Of a DNA stretch of 64,000 nucleotides, positions 1-13,200 are shown one piece after another. Numbering within the stretch: the first letter of the stretch is position 1; each line of letters starts with the position of its first letter. The DNA lies in the NCBI GenBank assembly GCA_014529385.2, contig CM043950.1, forward strand, positions 66,168,935 to 66,232,934, read 5' to 3'. The notes below the pieces were generated by a model that did not search any database, was not told the origin of the DNA, and was given only the letters and a program-made list of their open reading frames with translations. The stretch is from Adiantum capillus-veneris (taxonomy: Eukaryota > Streptophyta > Polypodiopsida > Polypodiales > Pteridaceae). The translations under genes and the position numbers were made by a program.

Positions 1-600
1 CGAGAGCGCTATATTCCACATCCCCATCAAGAGCGCTACCCCAAACCTCACGTGGAAGCGCTGCCTTGTCACCCCATTGTGGCATTGCCCTAAGACCCCG
101 CATCTGGAGTGCTAAATGGGAACATTCTTCATTAGTGAAATTTTGAACATAAATTATATTAGCATATACTTAAATATAATACAAATATTAACATATTAGC
201 TATACTACTAATTTACTATAGCAGTTCTAGATTATGTCCCATACTATATTTAAGGTGCCAAAGGTTTGGCCTTATGGTCCTAGATTTAGCCAAGTGGTCA
301 ACACATATAGGACCAAGTGCACACTGTGCCACAAAACTTGGCCACCACTTCACTTGCCAAAGTTTAGGCCACATGGTCAATCCTAACTTTCCAATGTTCT
401 TATTATGTCACCTTTTGCCTCGTGGAAAACCTAGGCTTGTTTTCACATACTCAGGCACTTCAAGCCACAATAAATTGTCATTACTCTTCAACAACCCTTT
501 TGTTCAAGTCTTTGAAAAAACATTGTTTAAGGCCACCCTAAACCATTTTCATTTAGGGGTGTCTAAAACTAGCTTTTTGGCAATTCGAGAAGAAAATGGT
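1..600. other. Left flank, no gene recognised
   Basis: The first 120 bases contain recurring AGCGCT or AGTGCT cores in a C-rich setting, suggesting a small decayed repeat. They are followed by AT-rich sequence. A 150-codon open frame at 274-726 runs into the degenerate satellite and resembles no protein; I read it as chance. Words such as GGCCACATGGTCAATCC are distant echoes of the satellite motif. Confidence 0.5.
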
Positions 601-1260
601 CAAAGTTTTATACTTAGTTTTAACCACTTGACCAATTCAAATATTGGAAAGCAAGGTCTTGTAATACTTTTCTTTGGACATCACACATTAAAACTAGGTC
701 CCTCACTTGTCCAAGCTATGCTCTAATACAATAAAGGGCTTTTGGTTTCAAGATGCACCACTTTCCCAACCTTGATTCCATTAAAGAAGCTAGCTCTACT
801 TAGACATTTAATAGCAAGGTCTTGCAGCAGTTCAGATTGAACATTTTCCATGGCAGCTAGGTCCACCACTTATCTAAGCTATGCTCTAATAGAGTAAGGG
901 GGTTTTGGTTTCAAGATCCACCACTTGTCCAAACTTGATTTGGGAAGCAAGGTCCTATAATAGTTTGCTTTGGACATTCACCATTACAACTAAGTCCACC
1001 ACTTCTCCAAGCTATGTTCTAATACACTAAGGAGGTTTTGGTTTCAAGGAGAACCACTTGTACGACTCTGTTTTTGGAAGTAAGGTCTTTACATAGTTCA
1101 CCTTGGACCTTGGACATTGGATACTACAACTAAGCCCACCACTTGTCTAAGATATCCTCTATATATAGCCAAAGGGTTTGGGTTTCAAGATTCACCACTT
1201 TTCCAACCTTTCTTCCATTAAAGAAAGGAGGGGCTTTATACTAGGTCAACCACTGTCCAA
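600..1260 (+). repeat. Degenerate left edge of the 368-bp satellite
   Basis: Diverged copies of the satellite sub-motif (TTTCAAG, then a GTCCACCACTTGTCCAA-like core, then CTATGCTCTAATA) recur here at irregular spacing, for example near 690, 870, 1000 and 1140. They are clearly related to the core units but do not keep the 368-bp period. Edge copies carry TATAGC where the core reads TATCGC. Low homogeneity at the margin of a uniform array is what unequal exchange produces in satellites. Confidence 0.85.
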
Positions 1261-4200
1261 ACCTTGGCGGTGGGTATTACAACTAGGTCCAACGTATGCT
1301 CTCATATCGCAAAGAGGCTTTGCTTTCAAGGTCCACCACTTGTCCAACCTTGCTTCCATTAAAGAAATGAGGGGCTACGTAAACATTGGCAAGCAAGGTA
1401 GCAAGGTTCTAAGGTGTTTCACCTTGGATATTGGGCATTATAACTAGGTCCACCACTTGTCCAAGCTATGCTCTGATAAAGAAAGGGGATTTTCGTTTAA
1501 AAGGTCCACCATGTTTCAACCTTTCTAATATAGAAAGGGGATTTGGGTTTCAAGGTCCACCACGTGTTCAACCTTGGCAAGACTCAAGGGATACTTGACA
1601 TTGGAAAGCATAGTCCTATAGTAGTTGATAGGTGGCAGTGGGTATTACAACTAGGTCCAACCTATGCTCTCATATCGCAAAGAGGCTTTGCTTTCAAGGT
1701 CCACCACTTGTCCAACCTTGCTTCCATTTAAGAAATGAGGGGCTACGTAAACATTGGCAAGCAAGGTAGCAAGGTTCTAAGGTGTTTCACCTTGGATATT
1801 GGGCATTATAACTAGGTCCACCACTTGTCCAAGCTATGCTCTGATAAAGAAAGGGGATTTTCGTTAAAGGTCCACCATGTGTTCACCTTTCTAATATAGA
1901 AAGGGGATTTTGGTTTCAAGGTCCACCACGTGTTCAACCTTGCAAGACTCAAGGGATACTTGGACATTGGAAAGCATAGTCCTATAGTAGTTGATAGGTG
2001 GCAGTGGGTATTACAACTAGGTCCAACCTATGCTCTCATATCGCAAAGAGGCTTTGCTTTCAAGGTCCACCACTTGTCCAACCTTGCTTCCATTTAAGAA
2101 ATGAGGGGCTACGTAAACATTGGCAAGCAAGGTAGCAAGGTTCTAAGGTGTTTCACCTTGGATATTGGGCATTATAACTAGGTCCACCACTTGTCCAAGC
2201 TATGCTCTGATAAAGAAAGGGGATTTTCGTTTAAAGGTCCACCATGTGTTCAACCTTTCTAATATAGAAAGGGGATTTTGGTTTCAAGGTCCACCACGTG
2301 TTCAACCTTGCAAGACTCAAGGGATACTTGGACATTGGAAAGCATAGTCCTATAGTAGTTGATAGGTGGCAGTGGGTATTACAACTAGGTCCAACCTATG
2401 CTCTCATATCGCAAAGAGGCTTTGCTTTCAAGGTCCACCACTTGTCCAACCTTGCTTCCATTTAAGAAATGAGGGGCTACGTAAACATTGCAAGCAAGGT
2501 AGCAAGGTTCTAAGGTGTTTCACCTTGGATATTGGCATTATAACTAGGTCCACCACTTGTCCAAGCTATGCTCTGATAAAGAAAGGGGATTTTCGTTTAA
2601 AGGTCCACCATGTGTTCAACCTTTCTAATATAGAAAGGGGATTTTGGTTTCAAGGTCCACCACGTGTTCAACCTTGCAAGACTCAAGGGATACTTGGACA
2701 TTGGAAAGCATAGTCCTATAGTAGTTGATAGGTGGCAGTGGGTATTACAACTAGGTCCAACGTATGCTCTCATATCGCAAAGAGGCTTTGCTTTCAAGGT
2801 CCACCACTTGTCCAACCTTGCTTCCATTAAAGAAATGAGGGGCTACGTAAACATTGGCAAGCAAGGTAGCAAGGTTCTAAGGTGTTTCACCTTGGATATT
2901 GGGCATTATAACTAGGTCCACCACTTGTCCAAGCTATGCTCTGATAAAGAAAGGGGATTTTCGTTTAAAGGTCCACCATGTGTTCAACCTTTCTAATATA
3001 GAAAGGGGATTTTGGTTTCAAGGTCCACCACGTGTTCAACCTTGCAAGACTCAAGGGATACTTGGACATTGGAAAGCATAGTCCTATAGTAGTTGATAGG
3101 TGGCAGTGGGTATTACAACTAGGTCCAACCTATGCTCTCATATCGCAAAGAGGCTTTGCTTTCAAGGTCCACCACTTGTCCAACCTTGCTTCCATTTAAG
3201 AAATGAGGGGCTACGTAAACATTGGCAAGCAAGGTAGCAAGGTTCTAAGGTGTTTCACCTTGGATATTGGGCATTATAACTAGGTCCACCACTTGTCCAA
3301 GCTATGCTCTGATAAAGAAAGGGGATTTTCGTTTAAAGGTCCACCATGTGTTCAACCTTTCTAATATAGAAAGGGGGATTTTGGTTTCAAGGTCCACCAC
3401 GTGTTCAACCTTGCAAGACTCAAGGGATACTTGGACATTGGAAAGCATAGTCCTATAGTAGTTGATAGGTGGCAGTGGGTATTACAACTAGGTCCAACCT
3501 ATGCTCTCATATCGCAAAGAGGCTTTGCTTTCAAGGTCCACCACTTGTCCAACCTTGCTTCCATTTAAGAAATGAGGGGCTACGTAAACATTGGCAAGCA
3601 AGGTAGCAAGGTTCTAAGGTGTTTCACCTTGGATATTGGGCATTATAACTAGGTCCACCACTTGTCCAAGCTATGCTCTGATAAAGAAAGGGGATTTTCG
3701 TTTAAAGGTCCACCATGTGTTCAACCTTTCTAATATAGAAAGGGGATTTTGGTTTCAAGGTCCACCACGTGTTCAACCTTGCAAGACTCAAGGATACTTG
3801 GACATTGGAAAGCATAGTCCTATAGTAGTTGATAGGTGGCAGTGGGTATTACAACTAGGTCCAACCTATGCTCTCATATCGCAAAGAGGCTTTGCTTTCA
3901 AGGTCCACCACTTGTCCAACCTTGCTTCCATTTAAGAAATGAGGGGCTACGTAAACATTGGCAAGCAAGGTAGCAAGGTTCTAAGGTGTTTCACCTTGGA
4001 TATTGGGCATTATAACTAGGTCCACCACTTGTCCAAGCTATGCTCTGATAAAGAAAGGGGATTTTCGTTTAAAGGTCCACCATGTGTTCAACCTTTCTAA
4101 TATAGAAAGGGGATTTTGGTTTCAAGGTCCACCACGTGTTCAACCTTGCAAGACTCAAGGGATACTTGGACATTGGAAAGCATAGTCCTATAGTAGTTGA

Positions 4201-7200
4201 TAGGTGGCAGTGGTATTACAACTAGGTCCAACGTATGCTCTCATATCGCAAAGAGGCTTTGCTTTCAAGGTCCACCACTTGTCCAACCTTGCTTCCATTA
4301 AAGAAATGAGGGGCTACGTAAACATTGGCAAGCAAGGTAGCAAGGTTCTAAGGTGTTTCACCTTGGATATTGGGCATTATAACTAGGTCCACCACTTGTC
4401 CAAGCTATGCTCTGATAAAAAGAAAGGGGATTTTCGTTTAAAGGTCCACCATGTGTTCAACCTTTCTAATATAGAAAGGGGATTTTGGTTTCAAGGTCCA
4501 CCACGTGTTCAACCTTGCAAGACTCAAGGGATACTTGGACATTGGAAAGCATAGTCCTATAGTAGTTGATAGGTGGCAGTGGGTATTACAACTAGGTCCA
4601 ACCTATGCTCTCATATCGCAAAGAGGCTTTGCTTTCAAGGTCCACCACTTGTCCAACCTTGCTTCCATTTAAGAAATGAGGGGCTACGTAAACATTGGCA
4701 AGCAAGGTAGCAAGGTTCTAAGGTGTTTCACCTTGGATATTGGGCATTATAACTAGGTCCCACCACGCTTGTCCAAGCTATGCTCTGATAAAGAAGGGAT
4801 TTTCGTTTAAAGGTCCACCATGTGTTCAACCTTTCTAATATAGAAAGGGATTTTGGTTTCAAGGTCCACCACGTGTTCAACCTTGCAAGACTCAAGGGAT
4901 ACTTGGACATTGGAAAGCATAGTCCTATAGTAGTTGATAGGTGGCAGTGGGTATTACAACTAGGTCCAACCTATGCTCTCATATCGCAAAGAGGCTTTGC
5001 TTTCAAGGTCCACCACTTGTCCAACCTTGCTTCCATTAAAGAAATGAGGGGCTACGTAAACATTGGCAAGCAAGGTAGCAAGGTTCTAAGGTGTTTCGCC
5101 TTGGATATTGGGCATTATAACTAGGTCCACCACTTGTCCAAGCTATGCTCTGATAAAGAAAGGGGATTTTCGTTTAAAGGTCCACCATGTGTTCAACCTT
5201 TCTAATATAGAAAGGGGATTTTGGTTTCAAGGTCCACCACGTGTTCAACCTTGCAAGACTCAAGGGATACTTGGACATTGGAAAGCATAGTCCTATAGTA
5301 GTTGATAGGTGGCAGTGGGTATTACAACTAGGTCCAACGTATGCTCTCATATCGCAAAGAGGCTTTGCTTTCAAGGTCCACCACTTGTCCAACCTTGCTT
5401 CCATTAAAGAAATGAGGGCTACGTAAACATTGGCAAGCAAGGTAGCAAGGTTCTAAGGTGTTTCACCTTGGATATTGGGCATTATAACTAGGTCCACCAC
5501 TTGTCCAAGCTATGCTCTGATAAAGAAAGGGGATTTTCGTTTAAAGGTCCACCATGTGTTCAACCTTTCTAATATAGAAAGGGGATTTTGGTTTCAAGGT
5601 CCACCACGTGTTCAACCTTGCAAGACTCAAGGGATACTTGGACATTGGAAAGCATAGTCCTATAGTAGTTGATAGGTGGCAGTGGGTATTACAACTAGGT
5701 CCAACGTATGCTCTCATATCGCAAAGAGGCTTTGCTTTCAAGGTCCACCACTTGTCCAACCTTGCTTCCATTAAAGAAATGAGGGGCTACGTAAACATTG
5801 GCAAGCAAGGTAGCAAGGTTCTAAGGTGTTTCACCTTGGATATTGGGCATTATAACTAGGTCCACCACTTGTCCAAGCTATGCTCTGATAAAGAAAGGGG
5901 ATTTTCGTTTAAAGGTCCACCATGTGTTCAACCTTTCTAATATAGAAAGGGGATTTTGGTTTCAAGGTCCACCACGTGTTCAACCTTGCAAGACTCAAGG
6001 GATACTTGGACATTGGAAAGCATAGTCCTATAGTAGTTGATAGGTGGCAGTGGGTATTACAACTAGGTCCAACCTATGCTCTCATATCGCAAAGAGGCTT
6101 TGCTTTCAAGGTCCACCACTTGTCCAACCTTGCTTCCATTAAGAAATGAGGGGCTACGTAAACATTGGCAAGCAAGGTAGCAAGGTTCTAAGGTGTTTCA
6201 CCTTGGATATTGGGCATTATAACTAGGTCCACCACTTGTCCAAGCTATGCTCTGATAAAGAAAGGGGATTTTCGTTTAAAGGTCCACCATGTGTTCAACC
6301 TTTCTAATATAGAAAGGGGATTTTGGTTTCAAGGTCCACCACGTGTTCAACCTTGCAAGACTCAAGGGATACTTGGACATTGGAAAGCATAGTCCTATAG
6401 TAGTTGATAGGTGGCAGTGGGTATTACAACTAGGTCCAACCTATGCTCTCATATCGCAAAGAGGCTTTGCTTTCAAGGTCCACCACTTGTCCAACCTTGC
6501 TTCCATTTAAGAAATGAGGGGCTACGTAAACATTGGCAAGCAAGGTAGCAAGGTTCTAAGGTGTTTCACCTTGGATATTGGGCATTATAACTAGGTCCAC
6601 CACTTGTCCAAGCTATGCTCTGATAAAGAAAGGGGATTTTCGTTTAAAGGTCCACCATGTGTTCAACCTTTCTAATATAGAAAGGGGATTTTGGTTTCAA
6701 GGTCCACCACGTGTTCAACCTTGCAAGACTCAAGGGATACTTGGACATTGGAAAGCATAGTCCTATAGTAGTTGATAGGTGGCAGTGGGTATTACAACTA
6801 GGTCCAACGTATGCTCTCATATCGCAAAGAGGCTTTGCTTTCAAGGTCCACCACTTGTCCAACCTTGCTTCCATTTAAGAAATGAGGGGCTACGTAAACA
6901 TTGGCAAGCAAGGTAGCAAGGTTCTAAGGTGTTTCACCTTGGATATTGGGCATTATAACTAGGTCCACCACTTGTCCAAGCTATGCTCTGATAAAGAAAG
7001 GGGATTTTCGTTTAAAGGTCCACCATGTGTTCAACCTTTCTAATATAGAAAGGGGATTTTGGTTTCAAGGTCCACCACGTGTTCAACCTTGCAAGACTCA
7101 AGGGATACTTGGACATTGGAAAGCATAGTCCTATAGTAGTTGATAGGTGGCAGTGGGTATTACAACTAGGTCCAACCTATGCTCTCATATCGCAAAGAGG

Positions 7201-10200
7201 CTTTGCTTTCAAGGTCCACCACTTGTCCAACCTTGCTTCCATTTAAGAAATGAGGGGCTACGTAAACATTGGCAAGCAAGGTAGCAAGGTTCTAAGGTGT
7301 TTCACCTTGGATATTGGGCATTATAACTAGGTCCACCACTTGTCCAAGCTATGCTCTGATAAAGAAAGGGGATTTTCGTTTAAAGGTCCACCATGTGTTC
7401 AACCTTTCTAATATAGAAAGGGGATTTTGGTTTCAAGGTCCACCACGTGTTCAACCTTGCAAGACTCAAGGGATACTTGGACATTGGAAAGCATAGTCCT
7501 ATAGTAGTTGATAGGTGGCAGTGGGTATTACAACTAGGTCCAACGTATGCTCTCATATCGCAAAGAGGCTTTGCTTTCAAGGTCCACCACTTGTCCAACC
7601 TTGCTTCCATTAAAGAAATGAGGGGCTACGTAAACATTGGCAAGCAAGGTAGCAAGGTTCTAAGGTGTTTCACACTTGGATATTGGGCATTATAACTAGG
7701 TCCACCACTTGTCCAAGCTATGCTCTGATAAAGAAAGGGGATTTTCGTTTAAAGGTCCACCATGTGTTCAACCTTTCTAATATAGAAAGGGGATTTTGGT
7801 TTCAAGGTCCACCACGTGTTCAACCTTGCAAGACTCAAGGATACTTGGACATTGGAAAGCATAGTCCTATAGTAGTTGATAGGTGGCAGTGGGTATTACA
7901 ACTAGGTCCAACGTATGCTCTCATATCGCAAAGAGGCTTTGCTTTCAAGGTCCACCACTTGTCCAACCTTGCTTCCATTAAAGAAATGAGGGGCTACGTA
8001 AACATTGGCAAGCAAGGTAGCAAGGTTCTAAGGTGTTTCACCTTGGATATTGGGCATTATAACTAGGTCCACCACTTGTCCAAGCTATGCTCTGATAAAG
8101 AAAGGGGATTTTCGTTTAAAGGTCCACCATGTGTTCAACCTTTCTAATATAGAAAGGGGATTTTGGTTTCAAGGTCCACCACGTGTTCAACCTTGCAAGA
8201 CTCAAGGGATACTTGGACATTGGAAAGCATAGTCCTATAGTAGTTGATAGGTGGCAGTGGGTATTACAACTAGGTCCAACCTATGCTCTCATATCGCAAA
8301 GAGGCTTTGCTTTCAAGGTCCACCACTTGTCCAACCTTGCTTCCATTTAAGAAATGAGGGGCTACGTAAACATTGGCAAGCAAGGTAGCAAGGTTCTAAG
8401 GTGTTTCACCTTGGATATTGGGCATTATAACTAGGTCCACCACTTGTCCAAGCTATGCTCTGATAAAGAAAGGGGATTTTCGTTTAAAGGTCCACCATGT
8501 GTTCAACCTTTCTAATATAGAAAGGGGATTTTGGTTTCAAGGTCCACCACGTGTTCAACCTTGCAAGACTCAAGGGATACTTGGACATTGGAAAGCATAG
8601 TCCTATAGTAGTTGATAGGTGGCAGTGGGTATTACAACTAGGTCCAACCTATGCTCTCATATCGCAAAGAGGCTTTGCTTTCAAGGTCCACCACTTGTCC
8701 AACCTTGCTTCCATTTAAGAAATGAGGGCTACGTAAACATTGGCAAGCAAGGTAGCAAGGTTCTAAGGTGTTTCACCTTGGATATTGGGCATTATAACTA
8801 GGTCCACCACTTGTCCAAGCTATGCTCTGATAAAGAAAGGGGATTTTCGTTTAAAGGTCCACCATGTGTTCAACCTTTCTAATATAGAAAGGGGATTTTG
8901 GTTTCAAGGTCCACCACGTGTTCAACCTTGCAAGACTCAAGGGATACTTGGACATTGGAAAGCATAGTCCTATAGTAGTTGATAGGTGGCAGTGGGTATT
9001 ACAACTAGGTCCAACGTATGCTCTCATATCGCAAAGAGGCTTTGTTTCAAGGTCCACCACTTGTCCAACCTTGCTTCCATTAAAGAAATGAGGGGCTACG
9101 TAAACATTGGCAAGCAAGGTAGCAAGGTTCTAAGGTGTTTCACCTTGGATATTGGGCATTATAACTAGGTCCACCACTTGTCCAAGCTATGCTCTGATAA
9201 AGAAAGGGGATTTTCGTTTAAAGGTCCACCATGTGTTCAACCTTTCTAATATAGAAAGGGGATTTTGGTTTCAAGGTCCACCACGTGTTCAACCTTGCAA
9301 GACTCAAGGGATACTTGGACATTGGAAAGCATAGTCCTATAGTAGTTGATAGGTGGCAGTGGGTATTACAACTAGGTCCAACGTATGCTCTCATATCGCA
9401 AAGAGGCTTTGCTTTCAAGGTCCACCACTTGTCCAACCTTGCTTCCATTAAAGAAATGAGGGGCTACGTAAACATTGGCAAGCAAGGTAGCAAGGTTCTA
9501 AGGTGTTTCACCTTGGATATTGGGCATTATAACTAGGTCCACCACTTGTCCAAGCTATGCTCTGATAAAGAAAGGGGATTTTCGTTTAAAGGTCCACCAT
9601 GTGTTCAACCTTTCTAATATAGAAAGGGGATTTTGGTTTCAAGGTCCACCACGTGTTCAACCTTGCAAGACTCAAGGGATACTTGGACATTGGAAAGCAT
9701 AGTCCTATAGTAGTTGATAGGTGGCAGTGGGTATTACAACTAGGTCCAACCTATGCTCTCATATCGCAAAGAGGCTTTGCTTTCAAGGTCCACCACTTGT
9801 CCAACCTTGCTTCCATTTAAGAAATGAGGGGCTACGTAAACATTGGCAAGCAAGGTAGCAAGGTTCTAAGGTGTTTCACCTTGGATATTGGGCATTATAA
9901 CTAGGTCCACCACTTGTCCAAGCTATGCTCTGATAAAGAAAGGGGATTTTCGTTTAAAGGTCCACCATGTGTTCAACCTTTCTAATATAGAAAGGGGATT
10001 TTGGTTTCAAGGTCCACCACGTGTTCAACCTTGCAAGACTCAAGGGATACTTGGACATTGGAAAGCATAGTCCTATAGTAGTTGATAGGTGGCAGTGGGT
10101 ATTACAACTAGGTCCAACCTATGCTCTCATATCGCAAAGAGGCTTTGCTTTCAAGGTCCACCACTTGTCCAACCTTGCTTCCATTTAAGAAATGAGGGGC

Positions 10201-13200
10201 TACGTAAACATTGGCAAGCAAGGTAGCAAGGTTCTAAGGTGTTTCACCTTGGATATTGGGCATTATAACTAGGTCCACCACTTGTCCAAGCTATGCTCTG
10301 ATAAAGAAAGGGGATTTTCGTTTAAAGGTCCACCATGTGTTCAACCTTTCTAATATAGAAAGGGGATTTTGGTTTCAAGGTCCACCACGTGTTCAACCTT
10401 GCAAGACTCAAGGGATACTTGGACATTGGAAAGCATAGTCCTATAGTAGTTGATAGGTGGCAGTGGGTATTACAACTAGGTCCAACCTATGCTCTCATAT
10501 CGCAAAGAGGCTTTGCTTTCAAGGTCCACCACTTGTCCAACCTTGCTTCCATTTAAGAAATGAGGGGCTACGTAAACATTGGCAAGCAAGGTAGCAAGGT
10601 TCTAAGGTGTTTCACCTTGGATATTGGGCATTATAACTAGGTCCACCACTTGTCCAAGCTATGCTCTGATAAAGAAAGGGGATTTTCGTTTAAAGGTCCA
10701 CCATGTGTTCAACCTTTCTAATATAGAAAGGGGATTTTGGTTTCAAGGTCCACCACGTGTTCAACCTTGCAAGACTCAAGGGATACTTGGACATTGGAAA
10801 GCATAGTCCTATAGTAGTTGATAGGTGGCAGTGGGTATTACAACTAGGTCCAACCTATGCTCTCATATCGCAAAGAGGCTTTGCTTTCAAGGTCCACCAC
10901 TTGTCCAACCTTGCTTCCATTTAAGAAATGAGGGGCTACGTAAACATTGGCAAGCAAGGTAGCAAGGTTCTAAGGTGTTTCACCTTGGATATTGGGCATT
11001 ATAACTAGGTCCACCACTTGTCCAAGCTATGCTCTGATAAAGAAAGGGATTTTCGTTTAAAGGTCCACCATGTGTTCAACCTTTCTAATATAGAAAGGGG
11101 ATTTTGGTTTCAAGGTCCACCACGTGTTCAACCTTGCAAGACTCAAGGGATACTTGGACATTGGAAAGCATAGTCCTATAGTAGTTGATAGGTGGCAGTG
11201 GGTATTACAACTAGGTCCAACGTATGCTCTCATATCGCAAAGAGGCTTTGCTTTCAAGGTCCACCACTTGTCCAACCTTGCTTCCATTAAAGAAATGAGG
11301 GGCTACGTAAACATTGGCAAGCAAGGTAGCAAGGTTCTAAGGTGTTTCACCTTGGATATTGGGCATTATAACTAGGTCCACCACTTGTCCAAGCTATGCT
11401 CTGATAAAGAAAGGGGATTTTCGTTTAAAGGTCCACCATGTGTTCAACCTTTCTAATATAGAAAGGGGATTTTGGTTTCAAGGTCCACCACGTGTTCAAC
11501 CTTGCAAGACTCAAGGGATACTTGGACATTGGAAAGCATAGTCCTATAGTAGTTGATAGGTGGCAGTGGGTATTACAACTAGGTCCAACGTATGCTCTCA
11601 TATCGCAAAGAGGCTTTGCTTTCAAGGTCCACCACTTGTCCAACCTTGCTTCCATTAAAGAAATGAGGGGCTACGTAAACATTGGCAAGCAAGGTAGCAA
11701 GGTTCTAAGGTGTTTCACCTTGGATATTGGGCATTATAACTAGGTCCACCACTTGTCCAAGCTATGCTCTGATAAAGAAAGGGGATTTTCGTTTAAAGGT
11801 CCACCATGTGTTCAACCTTTCTAATATAGAAAGGGGATTTTGGTTTCAAGGTCCACCACGTGTTCAACCTTGCAAGACTCAAGGGATACTTGGACATTGG
11901 AAAGCATAGTCCTATAGTAGTTGATAGGTGGCAGTGGGTATTACAACTAGGTCCAACCTATGCTCTCATATCGCAAAGAGGCTTTGCTTTCAAGGTCCAC
12001 CACTTGTCCAACCTTGCTTCCATTTAAGAAATGAGGGGCTACGTAAACATTGGCAAGCAAGGTAGCAAGGTTCTAAGGTGTTTCACCTTGGATATTGGGC
12101 ATTATAACTAGGTCCACCACTTGTCCAAGCTATGCTCTGATAAAGAAAGGGGATTTTCGTTTAAAGGTCCACCATGTGTTCAACCTTTCTAATATAGAAA
12201 GGGGATTTTGGTTTCAAGGTCCACCACGTGTTCAACCTTGCAAGACTCAAGGGATACTTGGACATTGGAAAGCATAGTCCTATAGTAGTTGATAGGTGGC
12301 AGTGGGTATTACAACTAGGTCCAACCTATGCTCTCATATCGCAAAGAGGCTTTGCTTTCAAGGTCCACCACTTGTCCAACCTTGCTTCCATTTAAGAAAT
12401 GAGGGGCTACGTAAACATTGGCAAGCAAGGTAGCAAGGTTCTAAGGTGTTTCACCTTGGATATTGGGCATTATAACTAGGTCCACCACTTGTCCAAGCTA
12501 TGCTCTGATAAAGAAAGGGGATTTTCGTTTAAAGGTCCACCATGTGTTCAACCTTTCTAATATAGAAAGGGGATTTTGGTTTCAAGGTCCACCACGTGTT
12601 CAACCTTGCAAGACTCAAGGGATACTTGGACATTGGAAAGCATAGTCCTATAGTAGTTGATAGGTGGCAGTGGGTATTACAACTAGGTCCAACGTATGCT
12701 CTCATATCGCAAAGAGGCTTTGCTTTCAAGGTCCACCACTTGTCCAACCTTGCTTCCATTAAAGAAATGAGGGGCTACGTAAACATTGGCAAGCAAGGTA
12801 GCAAGGTTCTAAGGTGTTTCACCTTGGATATTGGGCATTATAACTAGGTCCACCACTTGTCCAAGCTATGCTCTGATAAAGAAAGGGGATTTTCGTTTAA
12901 AGGTCCACCATGTGTTCAACCTTTCTAATATAGAAAGGGGATTTTGGTTTCAAGGTCCACCACGTGTTCAACCTTGCAAGACTCAAGGGATACTTGGACA
13001 TTGGAAAGCATAGTCCTATAGTAGTTGATAGGTGGCAGTGGGTATTACAACTAGGTCCAACGTATGCTCTCATATCGCAAAGAGGCTTTGCTTTCAAGGT
13101 CCACCACTTGTCCAACCTTGCTTCCATTAAAGAAATGAGGGGCTACGTAAACATTGGCAAGCAAGGTAGCAAGGTTCTAAGGTGTTTCACCTTGGATATT

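Noticed and set aside
274-726. A 150-codon open frame at the left end
   Set aside because: Its second half is degenerate satellite sequence and no motif is visible.
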